Assembly: GCF_013359905.1 (NCBI RefSeq)
Contig: NZ_JABMCC010000121.1
Span: 682,001-746,000, forward strand
From: Paenibacillus taichungensis
GTDB lineage: Bacteria; Bacillota; Bacilli; Paenibacillales; Paenibacillaceae
Reading direction: 5' to 3'
Length of the DNA stretch: 64,000 nucleotides
Position 1 is the stretch's first letter, and every line of letters begins with the position of its first letter. A program made the translations under genes and the position numbers. The notes beneath the pieces are model-generated. The model ran no database searches, was not told the origin of the DNA, and saw only the letters and a program-made list of their open reading frames with translations. This document shows, piece by piece, positions 44,670 through 53,825 of the stretch.

Positions 44670-45149
44670 ATGGACATTATAACAAAGCAGTTGAAGCTGG
44701 AAGAGCCTAGTGATCTGAAATATGAGGTGCATATTGGAGACTCTAAATCCGTGGAGTATTGTAGCATCATGATATTAAAGTTCTTGGGTGAGTACGGTTA
44801 TGGTTCAGCTGGAAATTCAGATGCCATTTATATGTGTGCAATTGGAGAAGCGGTGTTGGAAGCTTGGGAACCAGCTGGCTTGATCCTTGACTTTAGTGAG
44901 CTGGAATATGAATGGGGTGATCGGATCGAAAATGTTCTCTTTATTGGTAAAGATAAGTATCGGGACATACCTTTTCCAGCAGCACTTATTGTAGGAGAAC
45001 ACTCAAAAGAAGCGATAAGGACATTAATTTTAGGAGTATATAGTGATCAGACCATTGAAGACATTGACTGGGTGCACCAAGATCTGAACAGCGCGTGGGC
45101 ATTCATTGAGAATAAATTGGCTGAATACGATCGAGATAAACGGTTGTAG
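44670..45149 (+). CDS. Hypothetical protein
   Basis: A 159-residue acidic protein starting at ATG 44670 (GGAGGA 6 nt upstream). Alternating helices and strands (YCSIMILKFLGEYGYGS, FPAALIVGEHSKEAIRTLILGVYSDQT) suggest an alpha/beta fold. No known motif. It is followed by a weak GGCC-rich hairpin at 45183-45200. Confidence 0.72.
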   Translation: MDIITKQLKLEEPSDLKYEVHIGDSKSVEYCSIMILKFLGEYGYGSAGNSDAIYMCAIGEAVLEAWEPAGLILDFSELEYEWGDRIENVLFIGKDKYRDIPFPAALIVGEHSKEAIRTLILGVYSDQTIEDIDWVHQDLNSAWAFIENKLAEYDRDKRL

Positions 45150-45203
45150 AGTAAGGCTTGATGAAAATGAGTTCAATGAAAAAGCCCCTATTTCGGGGCC
45201 GAT

Positions 45204-45327
45204 TCAAATGAGTGTGTCTTGCATAGTCCCATCATCAAATGCAGTAATGACATGCTCGCTATCTCGAAAATCTTCTGTTGCATAACCAATAATGATTAAT
45301 TCAAACCTTCTTTTTGAAAAGAGACAT
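45204..45327 (-). pseudogene. Short decayed gene, minus strand
   Basis: MSLFKKKV from ATG 45327, then after a frameshift ELIIIGYATEDFRDSEHVITAFDDGTMQDTLI to a stop at 45204. I cannot assign a family. The 220 nt after it (45328-45553) show no gene. Confidence 0.35.
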
Positions 45328-45553
45328 GGTCTCATCCTCTACGTTAGATTAAATTGCCTTGCGCGGAAATTGGTCATTTATACTATACACATATTTGAAA
45401 ATTATTGTAAATTAGATGTACAAGGCAAGGCTATGGGAAGAATAGGGTGAAAGCGAGAGGGTGGGACCACTTGTGCCCATTCTCAAATACAGGTGAAATA
45501 TAGATATCATTGAATATTGAGGGGATGAGTTTTTTACAGAAGAGAGACTGCTC

Positions 45554-45805
45554 TTGTCTGATCAAGCTCTGGATACATTTTCACACCTATTAATAGCATT
45601 ACAGGAAACGAAAGATTCCGAGCGTATTGTGAAGGCTGTAGAAGAAATTGTGGTTACCTTTAATGAAATGAATGAGGCCAATGGTTATTTTATTGAAACG
45701 ATGGAACGTGAAGAATTGGCCGATTTTATCGACCAGGCGGCTAGTCTGGCTGGATTAGACATTGGGGAGGATAAAGATATTACGGAAGAATGGAGAGAGT
45801 GTTAG
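45554..45805 (+). CDS. Hypothetical small acidic protein
   Basis: An 83-residue acidic helical protein starting at TTG 45554 (weak GAGAG upstream). The pattern EELADFIDQAASLAGLDIGEDKDITEEWREC ends it. Its neighbour 23 nt downstream is likewise acidic, so the two are probably an operon. Function unknown. Confidence 0.6.
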   Translation: MSDQALDTFSHLLIALQETKDSERIVKAVEEIVVTFNEMNEANGYFIETMEREELADFIDQAASLAGLDIGEDKDITEEWREC

Positions 45806-45828
45806 TTTGATTGAATCGAGAGGGTGGG

Positions 45829-46566
45829 ATGGCATTCATGGATCAACAGGGATATGGCCGCTATTTATTAGCGATGGGTGGAGAAGAGTTTGAGCCAGAA
45901 GTTGATGATGAGGTTGAAGCAGATCATCTTTACGGCTTTTTTCAGTGGTTTATGCCATCGGGAGCAGGTGTTGAACATGTGTTTGAGCCGATTCCAGACG
46001 GTCGACATTTTTTGGCTAGGATACGTCCGATCTATGAGATGCTGAATCCCGAGGATTTCACCGGCGAATATGTGCCAGGTTATTTCAACGGTGGAAATGA
46101 GGATGCCTCCGAGGCAACGCTGCGTGGTCTGGGGGAGGAGTTAATTCAAAGATTGAAGGGCCTGTTCTCCATGGTACTGGAGGATGACGAAGCGGCGGAC
46201 GCAGCTAAGGAAGCATTACACGATTTGGCAAGTCTGACGGAGGTTGTTGTGTTGCCGCCAGGTGAGATTGGCAAGTTAGAGCAAAGAGCACTTCATGGCA
46301 CGGATGAAGAAGATTCTCAGGCCGTTTACGAAGCACTCGGAGACCTGCTCAGCTCGCGCAGTAATTACGATGAAGCTATCGAAATATTGAGCGAAGCATA
46401 CTATTCGATTGCTTGCGATTATTGGGTAGCCTATTACTTGCAGTGGCCTCGTTATCACGGTTTGCAGGAGGCGGAAGACTGCCTGTATCCTTATTTTGAT
46501 TTATACCGTTATGGCTATAATCTTCATTGGACTCAGAATAAGCTATTTATCGGCAGACGTTCATGA
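45829..46566 (+). CDS. Hypothetical protein, acidic, possible TPR-like C-terminus
   Basis: A 245-residue soluble protein; acidic N-terminal half (GGEEFEPEVDDEVEADHLYGFFQWFMP) and a C-terminal helical part (QAVYEALGDLLSSRSNYDEAIEILSEAYYSIACDYWVAYYLQWPRY) that resembles TPR helices. ATG 45829 follows GAGAGGGTGGG. No catalytic motif seen. Confidence 0.7.
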   Translation: MAFMDQQGYGRYLLAMGGEEFEPEVDDEVEADHLYGFFQWFMPSGAGVEHVFEPIPDGRHFLARIRPIYEMLNPEDFTGEYVPGYFNGGNEDASEATLRGLGEELIQRLKGLFSMVLEDDEAADAAKEALHDLASLTEVVVLPPGEIGKLEQRALHGTDEEDSQAVYEALGDLLSSRSNYDEAIEILSEAYYSIACDYWVAYYLQWPRYHGLQEAEDCLYPYFDLYRYGYNLHWTQNKLFIGRRS

Positions 46567-46634
46567 GTACAGAAGATCATATACAACAAATGTAACTAAA
46601 AGATAAGCCAATTTTAATGATAAGGGTGATTGAT

Positions 46635-47231
46635 ATGGAACGAGGACTCATTATATTTTTGAACGGAACGTCAAGTGCGGGGAAGACGAGCATCGCGATG
46701 GAATTGAAAAATCAGGGAGAGGTTCCGTTTCATCATCTGTCTGTAGATCAATTTGCCCAAAATTATGATCAGTTTATCGACAATACATACCCAGATATGA
46801 AACCAACGAGAGAAGTGGAACACCATGTGATGACAGATATCCTGTTCGACCCTATCAATTCGTTGTACTGTGCAACCATTAAACTGTTTTCGGAAATGGG
46901 TTTGAATGTCATCGTTGATACGGTCATCAGCAATGACAAGTGGTTTAACGGTTTTTATGATTTACTATCGGATTATCCGATATTGTTTGTAGGTGTACAC
47001 TGCTCGAAAGAAGAACTCAACAGAAGAGAGCAGAGTAGAGGAGATCGTGCGATTGGACTCGCCCATTCCCAGTTCGACTACATATACGCCTATGATGAAT
47101 ATGATCTGGAAGTGAACACGGAAGAGCTTAGCTCAGCGGAATGTGCGGAAAAGATATTAAGTTATATAAATTCTAGTCAGGAATACTCGGCATTTAAGAA
47201 ATTAAGTAGAAGAGAGGTTAGTGTTTCATAG
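46635..47231 (+). CDS. Chloramphenicol-phosphotransferase-like P-loop kinase
   Basis: A 198-residue kinase with Walker A GTSSAGKTS (Lys17), the FLNGTSSAGKTS start and later PILFVGVHCSKEELNRREQSRGDRAIGLAHSQ, which match the CPT family (chloramphenicol 3-O-phosphotransferase and relatives). The real substrate is unknown. AAGGGTGA precedes ATG 46635. The stop is followed by a left half of a cassette boundary element, so this gene may once have been a cassette. Confidence 0.85.
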   Translation: MERGLIIFLNGTSSAGKTSIAMELKNQGEVPFHHLSVDQFAQNYDQFIDNTYPDMKPTREVEHHVMTDILFDPINSLYCATIKLFSEMGLNVIVDTVISNDKWFNGFYDLLSDYPILFVGVHCSKEELNRREQSRGDRAIGLAHSQFDYIYAYDEYDLEVNTEELSSAECAEKILSYINSSQEYSAFKKLSRREVSVS

Positions 47232-47245
47232 AACATGGATGCCTA

Positions 47246-47270
47246 AATAACATCATATTCATGCTTTAGG
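47246..47270 (+). other. Orphan left half of a cassette boundary element
   Basis: AATAAC-ATCA-TATTCATG with exactly the 4-nt spacing of intact elements, 15 nt after the CPT-like gene. No right half is present. Confidence 0.55.
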
Positions 47271-47300
47271 CGATACTGCACTTCGTTTTACTTGAGAAAA

Positions 47301-47337
47301 AAGAAGCCGGTGAATTAAATATCCGGCTTCTTTTTTT
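47301..47337 (+). terminator. Rho-independent terminator
   Basis: AAGAAGCCGG pairs with CCGGCTTCTT, followed by T7. Confidence 0.88.
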
Positions 47338-47405
47338 CGAACTCTCACAATAAAGAAAAGATTCTCTCTACACAAAGCGTTGAGTAAGCTGCTAAGTTAA
47401 GTTTT

Positions 47406-47936
47406 TCACTTTTTTATTTTGTCTAAGGGTACGTTAATAGTTGTTGACTCCATCGGGGTTACGGTTGTTCCATTTTGCTCAATCAAGGAAATCGTTAATT
47501 CTATAGATTCTTGATTGTCTAAATCAATAGAAATCGACCTGCGTTGAAACTCATCAAACAAGCCTTCAGCTTTAACAATGGTATCTTGATCATACAATTG
47601 TCCGTTTTTATCGCGGATCGTAACTTGAAAAATTCGATCTGGAATCTTTTCAGATGGATTCGGTTGATACTCTCTTTTACTGTACCATAAGCCAAATTGC
47701 AGTTTTTTTGAATTAGGCAGGTAATAGAGCTTAGTAAGATGCACTTACGAATCAGACAAAGTCTGATTTTGATCTGTAAGTTGAATTGGCTCTTCATGGT
47801 TATTATATGGATCTTCCCATTGTAATGGTAATGTAGATCCTGTTTTAAGAGAGATGAGTTCTCTGTCTGCATACCAATAAATCCCTACTAGAATAATGAT
47901 GACTAATAGAAGTAAAATGATAACATTTCTTTTCAC
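47406..47936 (-). pseudogene. Membrane-anchored protein split by an in-frame TAA
   Basis: The first 63 codons (ATG 47936) encode a hydrophobic N-terminus RNVIILLLLVIIILVGIYWYA and a soluble stretch, ending at TAA 47745-47747. The next codon is GTG and the frame continues 112 residues to 47406 as VHLTKLYYLPNSKKLQFGLWY. Joined, this is one 176-residue type II membrane protein of unknown function; the TAA lies directly between them. A GTG restart on the second half is possible, so two polypeptides cannot be excluded. Confidence 0.55.
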
Positions 47937-47984
47937 ATAACATCCCTACCATCTTTAATTGTTAGACCGTTCCGTTTTGTATTT

Positions 47985-48002
47985 TGATGATAATCATTAT
48001 TA
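47985..48002. promoter_or_regulatory. Putative Fur box (first)
   Basis: TGATGATAATCATTATTA in the divergent gap before 48209 resembles the Fur consensus GATAATGATAATCATTATC core. Confidence 0.5.
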
Positions 48003-48208
48003 AACCATATAATGGATTTTAAATGAGTGAAAGTGAATTATATTCATTAGCCGGTAAAAAAAATATTGGTATTTGTTTGGGGAGAGAGATTTTCCCGAAT
48101 GAAATTCCCGTCGGTTCAATCGTCTACTGTTTTGCATCCAAGAAATTGATTGCTAGTTTGCTTGGATGAAGCTATACATCTTGAAATGATGATAAGGAGG
48201 GCAGCTCT

Positions 48209-48487
48209 ATGAATCCAGAAGATCATATCCAAAACATGTTACAGGTAATCATTGAGAAAACACAATCCATCATCAACGACAGTCGTAAGCAATCTTTCGG
48301 CTCTTTGGAGTATTTCTTGGAACATGTTCTAGTGTATCGAGATAAACAGCAATACATGTCTAACGAGTGGCATATCCGCACACCGCGCTGGCTAGGGGAG
48401 TATGGAAATACGCCGGAGGAAGAAGAGCTTCTTTCAGACATTTACCGACTGCAAGCGTATATCGCTGAGAAATTAAAAGGCGGATAA
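48209..48487 (+). CDS. Hypothetical protein
   Basis: A 92-residue soluble protein (MNPEDHIQNMLQVIIEKTQSIINDS) starting at ATG 48209 after AAGGAGG. It lies in the divergent gap with the first Fur-like box and 90 nt before the stronger box of the siderophore operon. Not recognised. Confidence 0.7.
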   Translation: MNPEDHIQNMLQVIIEKTQSIINDSRKQSFGSLEYFLEHVLVYRDKQQYMSNEWHIRTPRWLGEYGNTPEEEELLSDIYRLQAYIAEKLKGG

Positions 48488-48578
48488 GCGGCTGGTGATG
48501 TCGCATTAGTCCGACTCAAATGTCGCAAAAGTACATGGTAACGCGATGCGGAGATCGTTTATACTCTCTTTATGTTTC

Positions 48579-48597
48579 GATAATGAAAATCATTATC
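48579..48597 (+). promoter_or_regulatory. Fur box upstream of the siderophore operon
   Basis: GATAATGAAAATCATTATC matches the 19-bp Fur consensus with one change at the centre, 27 nt before the binding-protein start. Iron repression of the downstream operon is expected. Confidence 0.8.
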
Positions 48598-48623
48598 AGT
48601 ATTATACATAAGGGGGATTCATC

Positions 48624-49664
48624 GTGAATCAAGGAACAAAGGGGCAGGCTGCCGGAAGCAAGGCATATGCTGCTCACAAATCACGGTTATTCATGGGCTT
48701 GATGTTGGCCCTTATTCTTGTCCTGACGGCTTGCGGGGCCGGAACAGGTACAGATAGCGGCAAGCCGTCTGCGGAAACGCCAGCGGAGACACCTGCGAAT
48801 GAAGAAACTCAGACTACTGGAGCTTTTCCCGTAACGATCACGCATATGAAGGGTGAGCTGACGCTAAACGAAAAACCTAAGAAAATTGCGGTGCTTGATG
48901 TTAAGTTTCTCGATCAAATGTTAGCGGTTGGCGAGAAGCCGACTGGCAGTGTTATCGCTGGAGGCAACACCGATTTTCCTGAATACTTAGGCGATCAACC
49001 GAGTGGAGTACAGGTTCTGGGTACACGGGACGAGCCTAATCTGGAAGCGATTGTAGCGTTGGCCCCGGATCTGATTATCATGACTGATTTCCAGGAGAAG
49101 CAGTATGAGAGTGTAAGTAAAATTGCACCGACCCTGGTACTTGATTTTTACGAAGACTGGCGGGATACTTTAGCCACAGTTGCGAAGATTACAGACAAGC
49201 AGGACGAGGCAGAGAAAGTGCGCACGGCGTATGAGGAAAAAGTTGCTGGAATGAAGACCAAGCTGGCGGAGAAGCTGGGTGATGAGACGGTAGCGCTGAT
49301 TCGTCCGCGTAAAGAAGGCATTCGTGTTCATGGGATTGAGCATCGTACAGGTGTTATTCTGTATCAGGATCTGGGCTTGAATATGCCTGCACTGGTTGAG
49401 GGAATCAAGGATGATACTTCTGTTGAAATCTCAATGGAGAAGGTTCCTGAGATCGGGGCAGATCGTTATTTTGTACTGTCGGATGAGCTGTTTGCGGCGG
49501 AGGCAGAGGCTATGGTGAGTAATCCCGTGTGGAAGTCCCTTGATGCTGTGAAAAATAACCGCACGTATGACGTAAACTCAACACTGTGGATTGCATACTA
49601 CGGACCGCTTGCGATTAATCTTATTGTAGATCAGGCATCGGAAGCTCTGCTCGGATCGAATTAA
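48624..49664 (+). CDS. Iron-siderophore ABC transporter substrate-binding lipoprotein
   Basis: A 346-residue lipoprotein with lipobox LTAC (Cys37) and a FhuD/FecB-type binding domain: ITHMKGELTLNEKPKKIAVLDVKFLDQMLAVGEKPTGS and EAIVALAPDLIIMTDF. GTG 48624 follows AGGGGGA. Fur box directly upstream. No permease or ATPase lies nearby, so it must feed a transporter encoded elsewhere. Confidence 0.92.
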   Translation: MNQGTKGQAAGSKAYAAHKSRLFMGLMLALILVLTACGAGTGTDSGKPSAETPAETPANEETQTTGAFPVTITHMKGELTLNEKPKKIAVLDVKFLDQMLAVGEKPTGSVIAGGNTDFPEYLGDQPSGVQVLGTRDEPNLEAIVALAPDLIIMTDFQEKQYESVSKIAPTLVLDFYEDWRDTLATVAKITDKQDEAEKVRTAYEEKVAGMKTKLAEKLGDETVALIRPRKEGIRVHGIEHRTGVILYQDLGLNMPALVEGIKDDTSVEISMEKVPEIGADRYFVLSDELFAAEAEAMVSNPVWKSLDAVKNNRTYDVNSTLWIAYYGPLAINLIVDQASEALLGSN

Positions 49665-49665
49665 T

Positions 49666-50442
49666 ATGACCCATTATCTCTCGACAGACTTATGGAAAGA
49701 GACAGTGAAGGATCATTCGATTTTGCTTGGTGAGCCGCCTGAACATAGTGTCCGTACCATTGCTTTGAGTGAACTGCATGACGAAGCGGCATGCCGAGAG
49801 TATATCAGCTGGTTTCAGGAGTATATCGATACACCTGACATGAATGTTGCCGCTTCCATGTTAGCCAAGCGAATTGGCTATCTGTGGACGGCTCCGCTGG
49901 TGACCGCGATGACTTTTCATCATCAGCATGTTTCGTTTCAGCTGGAGAACAGCTTTCTCTATCATCCGGCGCTCTCAGATCATGAGGGCGGCACACGATT
50001 TCCTTTTCTAGCGGTGAATGGACTTCGGGCAGAACCACTATCGGAAGACAGGGAATCCTCGCGGGAAAAGGTGGTAGAGGAGATGTTTGCGGTACAGCTT
50101 ACACCGCTGTTAAAGATGCTTGCTGTGATTGCTCCACTTTCAATGAGTATCCTCTGGGAGAATATCATGGTACGCATTGGGCCGCTATATACTCCTAAAG
50201 CAGACGATGATGAGCAAGAAAGTGAGCACATCCAGGCAGACTTTGCCTATCTGACGCAGGTGGCATCCGGGCAGATTTTCGGCGTGAGAAAGAATCCGTT
50301 AACTCGCTTCACCGAATGCAAAGACAATGGCTACGTTGCCAAAAGCGAGCGGATCACCTGTTGTTTTTATTATCAGATGTCAGGGGAATATTGCAGAAAA
50401 TGTCCGAAAATTGACAATGAGAATAAATCTCAATTAAAATGA
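49666..50442 (+). CDS. FhuF-like ferric siderophore reductase
   Basis: A 258-residue protein whose C-terminus carries the Cys-Cys-x10-Cys-x2-Cys pattern of FhuF-type 2Fe-2S proteins (ITCCFYYQMSGEYCRKCPKI). Such proteins reduce ferric siderophore to release iron in the cytoplasm. ATG 49666 lies one nucleotide after the preceding stop, which suggests translational coupling and iron-regulated co-expression. Confidence 0.85.
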   Translation: MTHYLSTDLWKETVKDHSILLGEPPEHSVRTIALSELHDEAACREYISWFQEYIDTPDMNVAASMLAKRIGYLWTAPLVTAMTFHHQHVSFQLENSFLYHPALSDHEGGTRFPFLAVNGLRAEPLSEDRESSREKVVEEMFAVQLTPLLKMLAVIAPLSMSILWENIMVRIGPLYTPKADDDEQESEHIQADFAYLTQVASGQIFGVRKNPLTRFTECKDNGYVAKSERITCCFYYQMSGEYCRKCPKIDNENKSQLK

Positions 50443-50487
50443 CAACAGCAACCATTTTACCTTTGCTATTGTCAGGAGATGAGAGAA

Positions 50488-52209
50488 ATGCCGCTGCAAG
50501 AACAGACAAGTCTATGGAGTGATACGACGATCAAGATGCTCGACGGGTATAGCGGTACTTTGCAGACAGGCAGTGTTCTTAGCGAAACAGAAATAACTTC
50601 AAATGTGTTGCTGCTGGCATGCGGAGGGGAAGGGGAGCTTGCAATGAATGGTGAGGTTTGCCACATTGGAGCTTCTTTTGCCTGTCATGTGGTGGAGGGC
50701 ACATCCTTCACGCTGACCGCCAGATCAGACGAACTTTATTATATAGTGATCAATTATAAGGCTTCTTCCATGGAAGGAGCCTCTCATGTTATACCCTCAT
50801 ATCGCAAACACCCACTGCAAACTTCGTTTATTCAGAATCCGGTGACCCAAGCGGAATGGATCGAGAATGCGGAAAAAATCGTTGCCAAATGGCGTCGTGG
50901 CGAAGGGCTGGAACGTTTTCATGCCAATGCGTTGCTCCAGATGATGATCTACGAACTGATCATGGAGTATGAATGTGGTCAAGGCGGAGCAGAGTCCGAC
51001 ATGGTGGATGTTGTCGTGTCATATATATCATCGCATTATCGTCAGAATCTGGAGCTTAAAGAGCTGGCAGCCCTCGCTGGGTGCAGTGTAAGACAGTTGC
51101 AGCGACGATTCAAACAAGAGAAGCAGCTCGGACCGATGGAGTACGTCATCCAGCTACGCATGGAGAATGCATCGCGGATGCTGCATCATACGGATGCTCC
51201 CATTGGGGAAATTGCTGACAAAATGGGCTACCGTGACATGTATTATTTCAGTAGGGCGTTTAAGAAATATTATGGCGTTCCTCCGCTGCGTTATCGGCTT
51301 GCTGCCGCTTCGGAAACAGATGCAAACTATGCTCATTCCTTGCTGCGGAATCGATTGGCTTCTTCGTATGAGTCAGCCCAAGGCCCGGTGATCTGCCATA
51401 TGCGAGGAGAGTATACTGTCACCGAGTTACCGCAACGTATCGCTGTACTTGATGTCCAGTATGCCGATCATTTGATTGCGCTTGGGTTGTCTCCAGCGGG
51501 AAGTGTAGGAGTAGGAAGTGCAACGTTCCATTTCCCGCAATATATCAGGGCAGGACTTCAAACTACCGAATTGCTCGGAACGTATGAGTACCCTGATCTG
51601 CTTGCTGTGGAACGACTGTCTCCAGATCTGATTATTTGCACCGAGGTGCATGATCAGCACGTTGAACGGTTAAGCCGGATCGCTCCAGTGATTATGTTCA
51701 AGCGTAATGAGAGCTGGCAGAACATCCTGAGTCTGTTCGGTGAACTGACAGGCAAGCGGGCAGAGGCCAAGCGTATACTTGCGGATTATCATCGACGTAC
51801 TGCTTTGCTGTCCGAAGAACTGGCTCCAGTACTGGCAGGTAAAAGTGTGGCATTGATTCGTCCGCTGGACTCTCTCGTTCGGGTTCACTCTGCCGCTCAT
51901 CGTACAGGTGCTGTGTTGTACCGTGATCTGGGTCTGCCTGTTCCGTTATTTGTATCCGATACCGCTGACACAGCCTATCATATCTCGGTTGATAGATTAA
52001 CGGCTGTACAAGCCAGTCACTACTTTTTGCTCAGTAATGAGCTTATGCAGGATGGGATATCCGCGACAGAACAGCGTGTGTGGGGGTTGCTGGATACGGG
52101 TGAGCGACAGCAAATACATTCCGTAGATGCTGCGACATGGATCGGCTGTTATGGACCGACAGGCATTAATGGCATTGTGGATCAGATTGAACAGGCGTTG
52201 TTGGCTTGA
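50488..52209 (+). CDS. btr: AraC-family activator fused to a siderophore-binding domain (Btr-like)
   Basis: A 573-residue regulator. N-terminal cupin-like part, then an AraC HTH pair (YISSHYRQNLELKELAALAGCSVRQLQRRFKQEKQLGPMEYV and ADKMGYRDMYYFSRAFKKYYGVPPLRYR near residues 170-275), and a C-terminal FhuD-like binding domain whose sequence pattern (ITVLDVQYADHLIALGLSPAGSV, VHSAAHRTGAVLYRDLGL) parallels the binding protein two genes upstream. This is the Btr layout: siderophore-loaded regulator activates uptake genes. AGGAG precedes ATG 50488. The last 90 nt recur at 42985. Confidence 0.85.
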   Translation: MPLQEQTSLWSDTTIKMLDGYSGTLQTGSVLSETEITSNVLLLACGGEGELAMNGEVCHIGASFACHVVEGTSFTLTARSDELYYIVINYKASSMEGASHVIPSYRKHPLQTSFIQNPVTQAEWIENAEKIVAKWRRGEGLERFHANALLQMMIYELIMEYECGQGGAESDMVDVVVSYISSHYRQNLELKELAALAGCSVRQLQRRFKQEKQLGPMEYVIQLRMENASRMLHHTDAPIGEIADKMGYRDMYYFSRAFKKYYGVPPLRYRLAAASETDANYAHSLLRNRLASSYESAQGPVICHMRGEYTVTELPQRIAVLDVQYADHLIALGLSPAGSVGVGSATFHFPQYIRAGLQTTELLGTYEYPDLLAVERLSPDLIICTEVHDQHVERLSRIAPVIMFKRNESWQNILSLFGELTGKRAEAKRILADYHRRTALLSEELAPVLAGKSVALIRPLDSLVRVHSAAHRTGAVLYRDLGLPVPLFVSDTADTAYHISVDRLTAVQASHYFLLSNELMQDGISATEQRVWGLLDTGERQQIHSVDAATWIGCYGPTGINGIVDQIEQALLA

Positions 52210-52448
52210 GGGGTTATGATTTTTTTGTTGTTCGTAAAACGGCAAGGTAGCTCTTTGATACGGCTCATCGTAAATCATATTATAACTTATTGAAATTGCT
52301 TGCAGATTTAATATTGACGGTAATTGCAATTTAGCCTCACGTAATGTAAAATTACTTGATGGAAAAAACATGAAGGAGTGGGAGTATGAGGTGGAAACGG
52401 AAGACTTACATTCAGTCGACTTGCGTAATTTCATATTTTCATTCCATT

Positions 52449-52488
52449 AGGACACTAAAGCATTTATTGCTTTAGTGTTTTTATTTTA
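52449..52488 (+). terminator. Rho-independent terminator
   Basis: ACACTAAAGCA pairs with TGCTTTAGTGT and T-rich sequence follows. Confidence 0.88.
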
Positions 52489-52502
52489 TGGGGGTGTAAT
52501 AA

Positions 52503-53240
52503 TTGTCAAGGTACAAAAGGGTTCTCGTTAAGCTAAGTGGTGGAGCAGTAGCAGGAAACTCTGAATTTGGTTTTGAGCCAGAAAGGTTAGACCATATTGC
52601 GGATGAAATTATGTCAGTAGTAAATTTAGGCGTTGAAGTATCGTTAGTTATAGGTGGGGGTAACATTTTCAGAGGCAATATGGCGGAAAGCTGGGGGATT
52701 GAAAGGGCAGAAGCTGATAACATTGGGACGCTTGCGACTGTAGTAAATAGTTTAATGCTTCGTGGAGTTCTTAAAGCCAAGACCAAAAAAGAAGTACGAG
52801 TAATGACCGCAATACCTATTACTTCAGTTGCAGAACCATACATCCGTCTAAGAGCAATCCACCATCTAGAAAAAGGATATATTGTAATTTTTGCAGGGGG
52901 GAACGGTCAACCTTACGTTACAACAGACTATCCTTCAGTACAAAGAGCCATCGAGGTTAATTGTGACGCTTTATTAGTTGCAAAGCAAGGTGTTGATGGT
53001 GTTCTTAATGCAGACCCTAAGTTTGATAAAGATGCAAGGAAATTTCGTTCGCTTCATTACAACGACGTTTTAAAACACAACTTAAAGGTAATGGACCAAT
53101 CAGCTTTCATTTTAGCAAGAGACTACAATCTGCCAATGCATGTGTTTAACTTCGATAAACCAGGTTCGATGAAAGAAATTTGTGAAGGTAAGAATAACGG
53201 TACGATAATTAGTGGCGAATCAGTTTCAGAGTTGGAATGA
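52503..53240 (+). CDS. UMP kinase-like protein (PyrH paralogue)
   Basis: A 245-residue amino acid kinase: RVLVKLSGGAVAGN, LVIGGGNIFRG, ADNIGTLATVVNSLML and the VDGVLNADPK lid are the UMP kinase motifs. It probably phosphorylates UMP to UDP. TTG 52503 follows GGGGTG. A housekeeping pyrH would sit in the tsf-frr region, so this isolated copy is likely a second gene. No link to its neighbours is evident. Confidence 0.85.
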   Translation: MSRYKRVLVKLSGGAVAGNSEFGFEPERLDHIADEIMSVVNLGVEVSLVIGGGNIFRGNMAESWGIERAEADNIGTLATVVNSLMLRGVLKAKTKKEVRVMTAIPITSVAEPYIRLRAIHHLEKGYIVIFAGGNGQPYVTTDYPSVQRAIEVNCDALLVAKQGVDGVLNADPKFDKDARKFRSLHYNDVLKHNLKVMDQSAFILARDYNLPMHVFNFDKPGSMKEICEGKNNGTIISGESVSELE

Positions 53241-53308
53241 AATATGTTAGCAATACTACTCTCCCTTGATTTAGCGAAACGATAGTTCCACAAAAGAGAA
53301 GTTCTATT

Positions 53309-53345
53309 CAAAATCCCACTCGGCCATGGAGTGGGATTTTGTTTA
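53309..53345 (+). terminator. Rho-independent terminator
   Basis: AAAATCCCACT pairs with AGTGGGATTTT. The next 480 nt (53346-53825) contain no supported gene; a decayed frame (PSKQVTTQPEQNTEGKLIKSSE) near 53575-53705 may be a remnant. Confidence 0.85.
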
Positions 53346-53825
53346 TGGCTCCACAAAGTCAGACCTCCAAAGCTTAAAGCAAGTTAGATATTCATAATCT
53401 TTTAAGTTGGGGTAATACCAGCGTCACTGTCACCAAGTGCAAGGGTATGGGTTATATTGGAAATTGTTGTTTGTGATTTAGATAACATAAAGTTAACTTT
53501 GTTCATAAATAATGTAAATTTTATGTCATTCCTTGCTTCAATTGCTCTGATATAATTTCTGCTAGAGCGAACCTCCCAGTAAACAAGTAACAACTCAACC
53601 AGAACAAAACACTGAGGGAAAACTGATAAAGTCATCGGAAAGTAAAGAAAAAGTATCGCCCCATTTGTTATACAGCAGTGAAGAATTATTCGCTGTATGG
53701 AAGTAGCTTTTAGCACATGGTGATATAAAAAGAAGGAACAGAAGATTTTAGTCCATACGGGGATTAATTCAGTTAGCAAGCGAGTAAACATGCGAAATCA
53801 TAACTTCATAGTAGGAGTGTGAGAT

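Noticed and set aside
53402..53791. 129-residue minus-strand frame
   Set aside because: No ribosome site or recognisable motif, and the other strand shows traces of a decayed frame; left as non-coding.
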